Shown here piece by piece: positions 54,901 to 64,000 of a DNA stretch of 64,000 nt. The DNA lies in assembly GCA_018340805.1 (NCBI GenBank), contig JACMZG010000008.1, positions 13,918,038-13,982,037 on the forward strand. The letters run 5' to 3'. Each line of letters opens with the position of its first letter. Position 1 is the stretch's first letter. Source of the DNA: Microvelia longipes. Lineage: Eukaryota > Arthropoda > Insecta > Hemiptera > Veliidae. Under the pieces are notes generated by a model. That model saw only the letters and a program-made list of their open reading frames with translations. It was not told the DNA's origin and did not search any database. Position numbers and translations under genes: made by a program.

Positions 54901-57900
54901 TTAGATATCCTCTACCGTATTGAAATGATTATTAGGAACCTTCTGAGCGTCTCATAGTTTAGCTTCTAAATATTGAAGCATCATTGAAAGTATATTTTTA
55001 AGAACAAAGACTGAGTTTTTATTATTAATATTGTTATAGCTCGAAGGGATTCAAGTGTCTGTCCTGTGTATCTGAAGTGGCCACATTAATGTCAAACAAT
55101 AAGTAATTTTTATTATACTTGGCTCATGGAAACAGTAATTTTGCTTTGGTGGCGGTTGATTCAGGTTGTGGGTGTCACTGCTTTCCATAAACACTTACTC
55201 AACATTTTTTGGCACAATTTTTACTTTTTTAATATTTTAATTTAGTATAAGTATTTTAATATTATAATTGTAATAGTATATAATAGTATTATAATAGTAT
55301 AATTGTACCAAAGTTTTCCTTTTTTTAAAGGAGCTTCCACAGTTTCGAGTATATCAATCTTTAACCTCATTATTTACATTCTGCTTTGTAAATTTTTATT
55401 AAAATGATGGTCTAATCTTTTGGACATGAACCAGTCTGGGCTGAATTTTTTCAAAATATAATTTAAATAAGGAATTTTTGTACTTTGTACACTTGTTGAG
55501 GAGTGAGTAAATGGTTCAATTAAGAAGCCAAAAATTTAATTTGGGAGAAAACTATGGAAACTAAACTTCTGTATTAAAATATTAAGAAAGCTATTTAGAT
55601 AAAAATAACTTTTCAACTATTTGGTATTGATTTAATGGTTAGTTTTCTCTCTAAAAACTAAATAATAGTTTATTAAACTAAATAAAAGTTCAATTGTGTA
55701 ATGTTGAGCGAATAATATTCATCTTCACTTATAGCTAAAATTCATCATTGCTGAATATTGCTTTACTTTAATTAAAATGTAATTTTCAATAAAACATTCA
55801 TGGGCAAGTTGTCTACATATATTGTGATCAACTTGGCATACCACTCTTATTAACCCATTTACCGTACCTACATTTAAAACCAAAGCCTGTATAAAAAATT
55901 AACTTATTATTAACTAAATTAGTATAATAATTGTATAGACCAAGAGCCTAGGGGTGTTTTGTTAATAAAAAGTGTAATGGCTGGAACCGGTCTCAATTTT
56001 TTGTAAATACCTTCCTGAACAAGGATCTGCAATTCTGCCGACTCGTATCGGATGGGGTGTCCCAGGCAGAACGCACTTTAGGGGTCAAATTTACCACCTA
56101 AGTTAATAAAAAGTGTAATGGCTGGAAACGGGTTTAATTTTTCGTAAATACCTTTCTGAACAAGGATCTGCAATTCTGCTGACTTGTTTCGGATGGGCGT
56201 CCCAGGCAGAACGCACTTTACAGGTCAAATTTACCACCCAAGTTAGTAAAAAGGTGTAATGGCTGGAAACGGTTTAATTTTTCGTAAATACCTTCCTGAA
56301 CAAGGATCTGCAATTCTACCGACTCGTATCGGATGGGTGTCCCAGGCAGAACGCACTTTAGGGGTCAAATTTACCACCTAAGTTAATAAAAAGTATAATG
56401 GCTGGAAACGGGTTTAATTTTTCGTAAATACCTTTCTGAACAAGGATCTGCAATTCTGCTGACTTGTTTCGGATGGGCGTCCCAGGCAGAACACACTTTA
56501 CAGGTCAAATTTACCACCCAAGTTAGTAAAAAGTGTAATGGCTGGAAACGGGTTTAATTTTTCGTAAATACCTTCCTGAACAAGGATCTGCAATTCTACC
56601 GACTAGTATCGGATGGGTGTCCCAGGCAGAACCTTTGTCCCCTAAAGTGCGTTCTGCCTGGGACACCCATCTGATACGAGTCAGCAGAATTACAGATCCT
56701 TGTTCAGGAAGGTATTTACGAAAAATTGAGACCGGTTCCAGCCATTACACTTTTTATTAACAAAACACCCCTGGGCTCTTGGTCTAATAGTATTGTCTGA
56801 AATCGAGAGACTATGCAAATTAATAAAAAAATGCAGGTACGGATAATGTGGTCATTATGGTAACATACATGTTTTTTTTAAATAAATTATAATCAGTAAG
56901 TATTTTCAATTAATAATACTTATGTTATTTTGTTCATATCTTTACCATCTTCAAGCTTGGGCAAAAGGTAAGGTTAACTTTGATTTGCTTTTAGCCTTCT
57001 AAGTATTAGAATCAGCATGTTATTGGAGTTTGAATCTTTTAATTTGGTATATTATTCTTTTCATGGTTTCTTGAATGTGGGGTTTTAGTAATCTTATTAT
57101 TAACTAATTGAAGTAAGTACTCTGGATGTATTGGTTTTAACAAAACGTATGGGTGTTAACTTGTCAATTATAATTTATTTAAACTGTAAATTATAACTTG
57201 TATATTTATATTTATCCTTGATACATAAAGCCTTATTACATTATTGTTCGGGAGAACATATTTCATTTACTTATATTTAGGCATACCAACTTATTTTTTT
57301 TAAGATATTAGCATGAAAAATACTATTATTAACAAAGTGATGTGGTGTGTATACTTAAAAATGTATGATCCGATTGAATGCAAAAAATGTTTATTATGGA
57401 TTGAGGCTTCCTTAAAATTGAAATGCAAGAATGGAAAAAAATATTTACAAGAAAAGTGCTAAACCATTCATATAAATATCTAGAGAACTGTGCTAGCCAC
57501 AGATGTGGTTGACGCTTATTTCTGCTCAAATAACTTAATACAGAAAACATAATACAGAAATGCTTTATTTTGAACTAATATTTTTTATGATTTTTCAATT
57601 GTTTCAAGTGACGTCTATTTGATATGCCATATTTGATTAACCCCAAAATCCTATTAGTTCTTCCTCTCATCTGAGTTAATTTTTAGGCTTTGTTTCATTG
57701 AAATTGGATCAGCTATTTGATTGGATCAAACATGCAAACGCCAATTTTTTGGGACTTGTACATAAGTCTCTCTACTGGGGGTAAAGACTTTTTTTGAAAA
57801 TATAGGATTATTTTGAAGTATATAATGTTGGTAAATCTAAAATGTTTCACTTGGTATGATCTATTTACAAACTATATGTACTGAAATGATCTTATAACCT

Positions 57901-60900
57901 GCTTTTAGATTTGTCAAGTATCTTGGATTAGTCTTTATTGATTAGAACAGTTTTGATTATTTAGCATTTTGAAGCATATTAAGATACCAAAACGATTCCA
58001 TTCCATTGCTTCTTTATTAATTTAAAAAAGCTAGCAGATTCATTGCAAGATTCATGTTTTTTAGTAAATACTTAGCTTGAATATTTTTTGTTGTTGTTTG
58101 TAAATGATAAACTTTTTGATTTAAAATGTTATTTGCCTTCTAATTCCATCCTGTATTGTTTAAACCAGTTATCAACTAGGAATGTTAATAATTTTATTTA
58201 TTATAATCTAAAATTATAATTGCATAGACTTTTTGCCCTGCAGTGATGACTAATAAGTTAATTTTAAAATTTATATTCAATATAGATGCCTTTGTGAGCT
58301 GAGTAAACAGATTGGTTTCACTGATGATGTTATCAAGAATTTTAAATTAATTGAACAACTATCGACCTTCAGGCATGTTGTGAGTAGTTTGGAATTACAT
58401 TTTACAGTAATCAGTGATATTTGAATCAATTGACTCTTTGATGTCCTTCAAAGAGTCTTTGAATCTTGACATCAATTGAATCGACTCATTCAATTGATAT
58501 CTTCAATTTTGGGGTTTATAGGTAAACTTTATTAAGGAAAAACAAGATAAGATAAAGAAGTTGATGATCCAATGTGCGATCCGATGTGCGATCCGATGTG
58601 ATACGTTTATCCTCACTACTTTGGACTAACTTTGCACATCTTCAAAATATAAAAATCATCAAATTCATATGCAACAGGTCTTCGGAATCACTTTACTCAT
58701 ACTCATACTCCATGATTGATGCTGCTTAGCTTCTTTGATCTTTTGAAATGACTTCTAGTCTTTTTATAATAAAACTTACTATACTTATTTATTATGTAAA
58801 GGGATTAATTGAATAATTTTTTGATTTTTAACAATTTAAAAAAAAAAATAAAAATCATTCAATTGTTGAGTCATTTCTTTGTGCAAACGCAATACTTTTC
58901 CTATTTACCTATAGTATAAATAAGGAAAAGTAAAAATAAATGCCAATTATATGTGAAAATAATTATAATTATATTTTGGATTTTGTTTCAATGTATTTGT
59001 TTCTCTTACTGGTAGTACACCTACTGTTATAAATATAAAGCATTAAGATAAAAGTATTATCTTATTAAATATTATGAATTGTATTTGCAAAAATTTTTAT
59101 CAGAAATGGATGCTTATACGGCACAAAAGGCTATCTCGAATCTATAGTTGATGGTTGATTTTTCTTTAATAAACTCGCTTTGATATCTAACAGTTTTCCT
59201 TATGTTGTGTTGTTTTAGCAACCTGAGACAGTAAGAAGAGACATTAGATTTGCCAGATCTCTAGCATTAGCTACCAAGCTAAAACTTCCATTTCCTCACA
59301 TGGTTTCTGTAGTAACGAGTGAAACTGCTGTCCCTAATTCCCTACAATTATTCTCTCAAGCTACTGGAGATATAGCTTTGGATTCATGTGTTGACTTCTG
59401 GGATGGTTCTACTCTCAGGTTGCTCACTCCTGCTGACAAGTAAGCCTTCTCTATTATTATATTAATAATTTGATTGATATATTCAAAACACTCTTTATAA
59501 AAAAAATAAAATATAAACTCACCTGGGTTTTCTATACTTAATGATTTGTGATCCATAATGTTATTGTCAATTCATTGCTAAAGGAGTTATTCATAGTTTA
59601 TTCAAGATAGTATTGAAGAACATTACTTAAATTTAAGAGAGACTTTTCCCTTTGTCTCTGGACAAAGGGAATATAATATGTACCTGGAAATAATTTATTA
59701 CAGTCAAAGGGCCAGGCCTAAAAAAATGTGACTCATTTTGTACTACTTCAAACCAATTTTTCTGATAATATACCTTAAATTATGAAGGAAAAGCATAGTC
59801 TGCCTATCCTGCCCTTCTTATGAATGCGCTCAAAATATTAGAAAATGACACAAATTCCAGTTTTCTTGTAATAAGTGGTTCCAGGTAGGTTCTGTGCAAA
59901 AACGTTTTTTAAAGCTGATAAAATTTCCTTTAAAACAATTGTTTTTCGTCAAAATTGGATAAATACAACTAAAGTTATGACTTTTTTTAAATAGCCAAAA
60001 ATGTACAAGAAACCAATATTTTCCCAAAGAAATTCGCTGACTTTGGATAAATTAACCATTTTTTGGTGTTTTTGAAAGAGCCATAAATTTGGTTGCAGTC
60101 CTTCGATTTTGATAATTTAACACTCGTTTTATAGAACATTTTATCACCTTTAAAATTTTCTCTTTATGTTTTGCACACGACCCACAGGGAACCACTTATT
60201 TCAAGAAAACTGAAATTTGTGCGATTTTATAAAATTTTGAGTATGAGCAATTATATGAAGACTAAGTTTTTTCTTCATAATTTAAGTTATATTTTCAGAA
60301 AAATTTGGTTTGAAGTAGTACAAAATGAGTCACATTTTTTCAGGTCCGGCTCTTGGGCTAATATATCAAAGAACTGATGCAAGCTAAAGTATTGTTCTTA
60401 ATCACCAGCTGAAGTGATTTTTTTAAATGCCTCATGATCACTAAAGGAGATAAAATATATTTTATGACGATTAACTATTTTAAAATATACTAATTAGAAT
60501 TTAGTAAATTTAACTAAGATAGAATATACCAGTGTAACTATTTTAGGAATCAATAGAACTTTTAGTGTAATAGTTTAATAATTTTTATTAATTAAGTTTT
60601 TAAATAGGTATAAAAGATGAATAATTAAATTCAAATGTTGATTTATTAACCTGTTTTTGGTTGCTAATTATTGAATAGCAACCAAAGACATCATATAATC
60701 CTTACTATTAATTACTCTTAATATAATAAGTGACCAATGAGCCTTAAGTTCCTTGTCAGTACTTTAGTAGGGCCTTAAATCTTAGTTTTTTTTTAGAGTT
60801 TAATGCAACTAAGATTATTTTTAAGTTAAACTTATTTCATTTTTAAGTTATATATGTGATTTTATCTTGGTTGTAGAAAGAAAGTGTTGGATTTCTATCA

Positions 60901-63109
60901 GAGAACAAGTTTAACAGCTTATTGTACTGCTTTTGGATACAGACCGCTAAATAAGAACGTAGATCATTCATTGAGCTCACTGTACATGGAATTACCTGCT
61001 GATAGCCAACCATTGTATTTAAGAAATCTGAGTCCAACACCTTTTTGTCCTAACCAGCTTGCTACTTCTCAGTCCATTGGTAACATTATTATTTTACCTC
61101 AACTACTATTAAAAGTATAAGTAAGTGTGTTGACCATAAAAATCTAAAAAAGAGGTTTTATCAACTGTTTAAAGCACTTTTATATGTCTGTGTCAACTCC
61201 TGATGGATTCATGCCATATATGTGAAGCTGGCACAAAAAACAGGTATAAAGTCTACTTGTTCTGCCTGAAAGGTAATATTTTGCTGTCATTAAAAAATTT
61301 GAAATTTGTTAAATATTGAAATTTGACACAAATGGTCATCTATATGATTTATCATATATGTCATGAATTTATCATCTATATGTGGTGAATCAGTCTAATA
61401 AATTTCATTTTGATATTGTTTGCCATTATGAATTATTGACTAATGATTTTTTTATCTTCTGAATGTTTTTAACATCCGACTTCATAAGATGGTTAAAACA
61501 TAAAGGACTTAATTAAAATTTGATAACTAATTAACTTTTAGTTAGTGCGTTATTTGCCTAAATATATATTTATTGGTGTGATCACAGATAACTTAACACT
61601 TTATGGCAAGATTGTTGACTCTCTTCTTCTACCTTTGACACTTTACTAGTGCTGGTCCCCAAAAATAGTGGTGAAAAATGAAAACACATGTCCCTCTGAG
61701 TTTTTACAAATCTTTACTTGATATTTTAGAAACTAGCACATAGTAGCTGTTCGAGTTGTATTGGGACATCCAAAAACAGCACAGAGTGCCATAACTTCTG
61801 TTTTATTTTCCAATGATAAAAATGTGCCAAAGAAAAAATGGCACTTTTCGGAGTTAAGAAATTGGCGATCAGCTGTATTTAAAAATGTATTGTATGATTT
61901 ACATTACACAAATAGTAAAAGCATATACTTATACCTTATTGATTTTAATATGCAAAATTAAAAGGAATTTGAAAGAAATTATCTCATGGAAAAACTAAAA
62001 GAAAAATTATCAATCAAACGTACACACAAAGTTAAAGAAATCAAATTAAAACATATATTAAATAGCAATTGATCTGAATTGATTTGATAAAAATTAATCA
62101 AATAAAAATTGTGTACTCAAGTTTCCCTGTAACCCTGGAAATACACGAGTCTTACCGATTATAACTGACAAGCTTACTATTTTCTCCGCTACATTGGGGG
62201 ACCGACACTGCTACAGAATAAATAAATCCCTGATGCTGGACCCCTTGGTTTTTAAAATTGTATGAAAAAGTGTGTTTAGTGAAAAAATATGATTTAAAAC
62301 ACGAAAAATTCAAATTAAAAATCATTAATATTATTATTTTATACTCTAGCAAGCTGTCTCCAAAGTCTAGCTATTGTAGTCTTCGTCTCTTTTTTACCAT
62401 ACCTTTATTTAATTTCTTTTACATGTGGTCTTTAAATCTCCTGTGCCACAGTAAATTCAAATATTTTGTTCCAGTATATTCTCAAAAGTTTTCCTTCTGA
62501 CTAAGAGGAAAACTACAGCCCTACCCAGATGGCTGTAGGGCAACATGCAGATGGCTGTAGGGTCTGCATGTTGCGTTGATATAATTATTATTTGGAATTG
62601 ATCTCTCACAATGTTAGTGTAATATCAGTGTTTGTTTTTAGATTCTCTATTAGGAGGATGTGGTGATATGAGTAGTGATGTTGCTTCAGACATAGAAGGA
62701 TGTTTTGAGTTACAATGTAATCAAATATTTCTTGGCATGGTGACAATGCAGTATCAGGCTCAGGCTGAAATGGTAAACTATTCCATTATCCTAAAAATTA
62801 ATAAAAGAAATAATTTTTTCTTATTAATTAAATAAATAAAGATACTTGTTAAAAAAAATTAAATGTAAATATATTAAAATTCATAATTATGTAAGTAAAG
62901 TAAAGTAAAGTAAGTAAAGTCCTGGATAATTAACAATCTATACCAACACTTATTTGTGAATTTACTCAGGTTCAGTTGATAGAGCAGTTAGAGCGAGCTT
63001 GTATCAGATTTGTTCACTTCAGTAAAGAAAATGAGTTGAGGTCCAGAGTATTTTCAGAGAAGATGGGACTAGAGAGTGGATGGAATTGTCATATATCATT
63101 GCTTAGCAG
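39812..63109 (+). CDS. TMEM94: TMEM94 (ER P-type-ATPase-like Mg transporter), N-terminal part, runs off the right edge
   Basis: TMEM94 is a large ER membrane protein with P-type ATPase architecture, reported to move magnesium into the ER (family knowledge). Exons: 39812-39912, 41339-41473, 42260-42396, 43304-43494, 43841-43941, 44672-44816, 46251-46457, 47076-47261, 48255-48358, 49005-49126, 50670-50934, 58286-58379, 59219-59439, 60877-61079, 62642-62772, 62970-63109. They total 2483 nt, or 827 residues, in phase throughout. Membrane segments lie at about 54-73, 81-101, 254-283 and 298-320 (the last with LPLLPLVLP). Recognisable blocks are GLSTYDAL (8-15), DDRLRR before residue 124, the beta-rich actuator-like region LVNLPWSLLVRGD...LRPGQ (about 150-180), VDKKGILSWPNP (406-417), LKPLGL, FWDG and KMGLESGWNCHISL at the end. 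The 3' half lies outside the window. The ATG is preceded by an in-frame TGA. Most of the 24 kb is intron. Confidence 0.93.
40440..41001 (+). mobile_element. T-rich 3'UTR of a non-LTR retrotransposon
   Basis: A long T-rich stretch ends TTGTAAAGGGCCTGTGCCCG, then TATTTC and an AAATAAATAAATAAAT tail. The hairpin GGGCCTGTGCCC near the tail is a common 3' feature of such elements. It lies in TMEM94 intron 1. Confidence 0.6.
44095..44163 (-). repeat. Family R fragment
   Basis: CATTCTGAGGACAAGTGAAGTGAGTC and GGTACCCTGTA match the GGTAC-side end of the family. It lies between TMEM94 exons 5 and 6. Confidence 0.5.
45264..46028 (+). repeat. Family R repeat, near-complete copy
   Basis: It opens with GGTACAGAGTACC and closes with ATACCTACGGTATAAATGAGGAAAAGTA. 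Inside are CTCGTTTGCTCGTCCTTA, CAGGCACTGACCACGCTCGATG, AATGCTGATAATGAGATGAAACTTGGC, ACTGGGAGCTACAGTGATAAC and AACCACTCTGGAGGCCTTAAAAACACC. It is 765 bp, has no coding frame, and is the best reference copy. It sits in TMEM94 intron 6. Confidence 0.8.
46570..46858. mobile_element. GACCAAGAGCC fold-back element, short copy
   Basis: The ends are GACCAAGAGCCCAGGGGTGT and its inverse ACACCCCTGGGCTCTTGGTC, flanked by TA on both sides. Nearly the entire 289 bp folds back on itself, including CTTCCTGAACAAGGATCTGC in both arms. It lies just after TMEM94 exon 7. Confidence 0.9.
48255..48358 (+). CDS. TMEM94: TMEM94 exon 9: degenerate P-type ATPase phosphorylation motif
   Basis: The exon encodes ALCCVDKKGILSWPNP and then FFLRSAP. 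The Asp (residue 407) sits where canonical P-type ATPases have DKTGT, but Thr and the second Thr are replaced by Lys and Ile. The vertebrate orthologue has a similar DKQGI sequence, so this is a lineage-conserved deviation rather than a local mutation. The exon is followed by an acidic, low-complexity linker in exon 10. Confidence 0.88.
49318..49772. mobile_element. hAT/P-like element with perfect 8-bp target duplication
   Basis: A perfect 27-bp inverted repeat begins CAAAGAGACTAATACTATTA at both ends. The octamer GCTCAAAA directly flanks both sides (49310-49317 and 49773-49780). It is 455 bp and non-coding, with a second internal inverted pair (TAGGTGCCGTAAC / GTTACGGCACCTA). It lies in TMEM94 intron 10. 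Confidence 0.93.
51063..52325. mobile_element. pogo/Tigger-like element interrupted by a retrotransposon
   Basis: The ends are CAGTAAAATCTCC and, on the other strand, CAGTAAAACCTCC, flanked by TA on both sides (51061-51062 and 52326-52327). CAGT-starting TIRs with TA duplication are typical of the pogo/Tigger branch of Tc1-mariner. Once the insert at 51286-52255 is discounted, only about 285 bp remain, so this is a MITE without transposase. Confidence 0.75.
51286..52255 (-). mobile_element. 5'-truncated non-LTR retrotransposon with open RT frame
   Basis: An uninterrupted minus-strand frame (stop at 51433) covers the C-terminal half of a jockey-like reverse transcriptase: the catalytic FADD motif lies near the start, then FLGVHIDNKLSW, YGTMIWG, FIIQKRALRVML and a C-terminal NPLYSISEF. 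Upstream RT motifs, ORF1 and the endonuclease are missing. An AATAAA and an AAAT-type tail follow. The octamer GATATAAA flanks both sides (51278-51285, 52256-52263), a likely target duplication. The absence of stops suggests a fairly recent insertion; it cannot be autonomous. Confidence 0.88.
52797..53046 (-). repeat. Family R repeat, terminal part
   Basis: It begins with the terminal palindrome (CTCATTTATACTGTAGGTATACAGGAAAAGTA) and continues with GGATCTTCTGAGTGGTTTTTACAA and ATTGTAGCTTCCAGCGTGTTTATCC. It is truncated after about 250 bp. Confidence 0.7.
54334..54455. mobile_element. Partial TIR element related to 22461-23357 and 31598-31747
   Basis: CTATAGTATGACACACAGTT, then AAAATCAGTTGACAGCGTGGGAAAATAGTG and AACATCCAGGTCTAACC. 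Only one end is recognisable. Confidence 0.6.
55938..56784. mobile_element. GACCAAGAGCC fold-back element with internal 140-bp amplification
   Basis: It has the same ends as 46570-46858, flanked by TA. Inside the left arm the block starting GTGTAATGGCTGGAA recurs at 55972, 56113, 56254, 56393 (as GTATAATGG) and 56533, a period of about 140 bp. Units 2 and 4 share variants (TGACTTGTTTCGGATGGGCG, TTTACAGGTC), and units 1 and 3 share others, giving a higher-order unit of about 280 bp. The right arm is a single inverted copy. Confidence 0.92.
58585..58932 (+). repeat. Family R repeat, internally deleted
   Basis: It starts near ACGTTTATCCTCACTACTTTGGAC and passes through TGATGCTGCTTAGC and TACTTATTTATTATGTAAAG. 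It then jumps to TTGAGTCATTTC and ends ACCTATAGTATAAATAAGGAAAAGTA. The middle of the family is missing. Confidence 0.6.
59703..60358. mobile_element. Long-TIR MITE, copy 2, in TMEM94 intron 13
   Basis: GGCCAGGCCTAAAAAAATGT, then GACTCATTTTGTACTACTTC, opens the element, and the inverse with CAGGTCCGGCTCTTGGGC closes it. It is 656 bp and aligns by eye along its length to 29414-30112. Confidence 0.85.
61080..62641. other. TMEM94 intron 14
   Basis: This is a 1.6-kb AT-rich intron without recognisable transposon ends. The only structure noted is a small tandem/inverted motif near 62513-62575 with GATGGCTGTAGGG repeated. Confidence 0.6.
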
Positions 63110-64000
63110 GTACTCACATGCTCTAATTCATTTATTTAATTCATTTATAATTTATTTTCTAATAGTATCAGAGACAGTACTTGTTTGAGGGCTTATCGTT
63201 ATCTGAAGGTCTGTCGCAAATTATGCAGATAGTTTTTACTTGTTCAAAGTAGAATCTAACCTTATATAATATAATATGATATTTAACTTTATATATGTCC
63301 GATCAGTATGTCATAAATATGTCAGATAAAAGTTTTTTATGATATGTTAGTAAAATCTGTAATATTAGTTTTAGGATTTGCATTCTTATGGAACTAATAC
63401 AAATTAAAGAAATATTCTTTATCTCCAAAACGGTTTAAAATGGATTTTTTGACTACAGTTAGAGAAGACTAAAGCAGCTCTTTGCATCCTTAATATTAAT
63501 ATATATGGTATTTAAATTATATTCAGCTTATTAGCTTAATTAGCTAATTGTTGATGCACTGGACTTGAGAATCAAAGTTAGTAGTAAGATGTCTTGCTGG
63601 TTGGGGTTTTGGGACTCAAAAAATTTTATTTATTGAAAAATGTTTTAGTGTACTTAATGATTACTATTTAATAATTTAGAACTGTTAAAAAACTTTAGGA
63701 ATGAAAATTAGTAATTCTCCTGGTCACCCCACCAGATTTATAATTCTTGGTTCCTCTGATTTACATTAAGAATCAAAATAACTACTCGGGAGAAAAATGT
63801 ATAATTTTACTGCCTAGTTGTTTAAATAACTATATTACCATCTAAATTAATATACTGTAGGCAATAATTTATTTTCAAACCAAGTTGGTTTTGTAGTGTG
63901 ACAAGAAGGGCATTTTTTGCTCTATTTTGAGTTTAATTAATTGCATAATTAGTGGAGCTAGCAATATTAACTATTAGAGGTGCTGAATATAACTCTAATC
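63110..64000. other. TMEM94 intron 16, incomplete
   Basis: It follows a donor AGCAG|GTACTC in phase 2. No further exon matching TMEM94 was recognised before the window end. Confidence 0.6.

Larger units (their letters stand above)
50935..58285. other. TMEM94 intron 11, 7.4 kb
   Basis: This is the longest intron of the window. It holds the pogo-like element with nested retrotransposon (51063-52325), family R (52797-53046), a TIR-family piece (54334-54455), a fold-back-family piece (about 54630-54690) and the amplified GACCAAGAGCC element (55938-56784). The stretch 56785-58285 shows nothing recognisable. Its donor AG|GTCATA is non-consensus after GT. Confidence 0.7.

Overview
This window is animal nuclear DNA, and an insect is likely. 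The evidence is multi-exon genes with GT-AG introns, a very AT-rich composition, microsatellites, and many small DNA transposons and 3' ends of non-LTR retrotransposons. I infer a hemipteran-like insect, but only weakly, because no species-diagnostic gene is present. There are no operons, tRNA genes, rRNA genes or CRISPR arrays.

Three protein-coding genes can be reconstructed exon by exon, and reading phase is preserved across every junction. (1) Minus strand, 26141 to 3886: an IKK-alpha/beta type I-kappa-B kinase with 15 coding exons and 726 residues. It has a kinase domain, a ubiquitin-like domain and a helical scaffold/dimerisation domain, but no recognisable NEMO-binding motif at its C-terminus. 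(2) Minus strand, 35026 to about 28377: a small RING-finger/coiled-coil protein of the RNF212/Zip3 (narya/vilya/nenya) meiotic SUMO/ubiquitin-ligase family, with 9 exons and about 256 residues. (3) Plus strand, 39812 to beyond the right edge: the N-terminal 827 residues of TMEM94, a large ER P-type-ATPase-like magnesium transporter, in 16 coding exons. The RNF212-like and TMEM94 genes are divergent, about 4.6 kb apart. The IKK gene lies downstream of the RNF212-like gene on the same strand, 2.2 kb away. I see no functional link among the three.

Most of the rest is introns and intergenic DNA filled with mobile elements. The commonest is an oriented non-coding repeat (called family R here) that ends in a TACTTTTCC...GGAAAAGTA palindrome on one side and a GGTAC...GTACC palindrome on the other. 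It has at least twelve full or partial copies, one carrying a 186-bp tandem expansion and one ending about 4 bases from the intron-1 splice donor of IKK. Other elements are hAT-like elements with 8-bp target duplications, a fold-back family ending in GACCAAGAGCC (one copy internally amplified in 140-bp units), a 0.7-kb long-TIR MITE with one copy in each of two genes, a pogo-like element interrupted by a truncated non-LTR retrotransposon, and a degenerate repeat present three times in the intergenic region before TMEM94.

Layout: 1-3885, downstream flank of IKK; 3886-26141, IKK; 26142-28376, repeat-rich spacer; 28377-35026, RNF212-like; 35027-39675, spacer with the triplicated repeat; 39676-64000, TMEM94 exons and introns.
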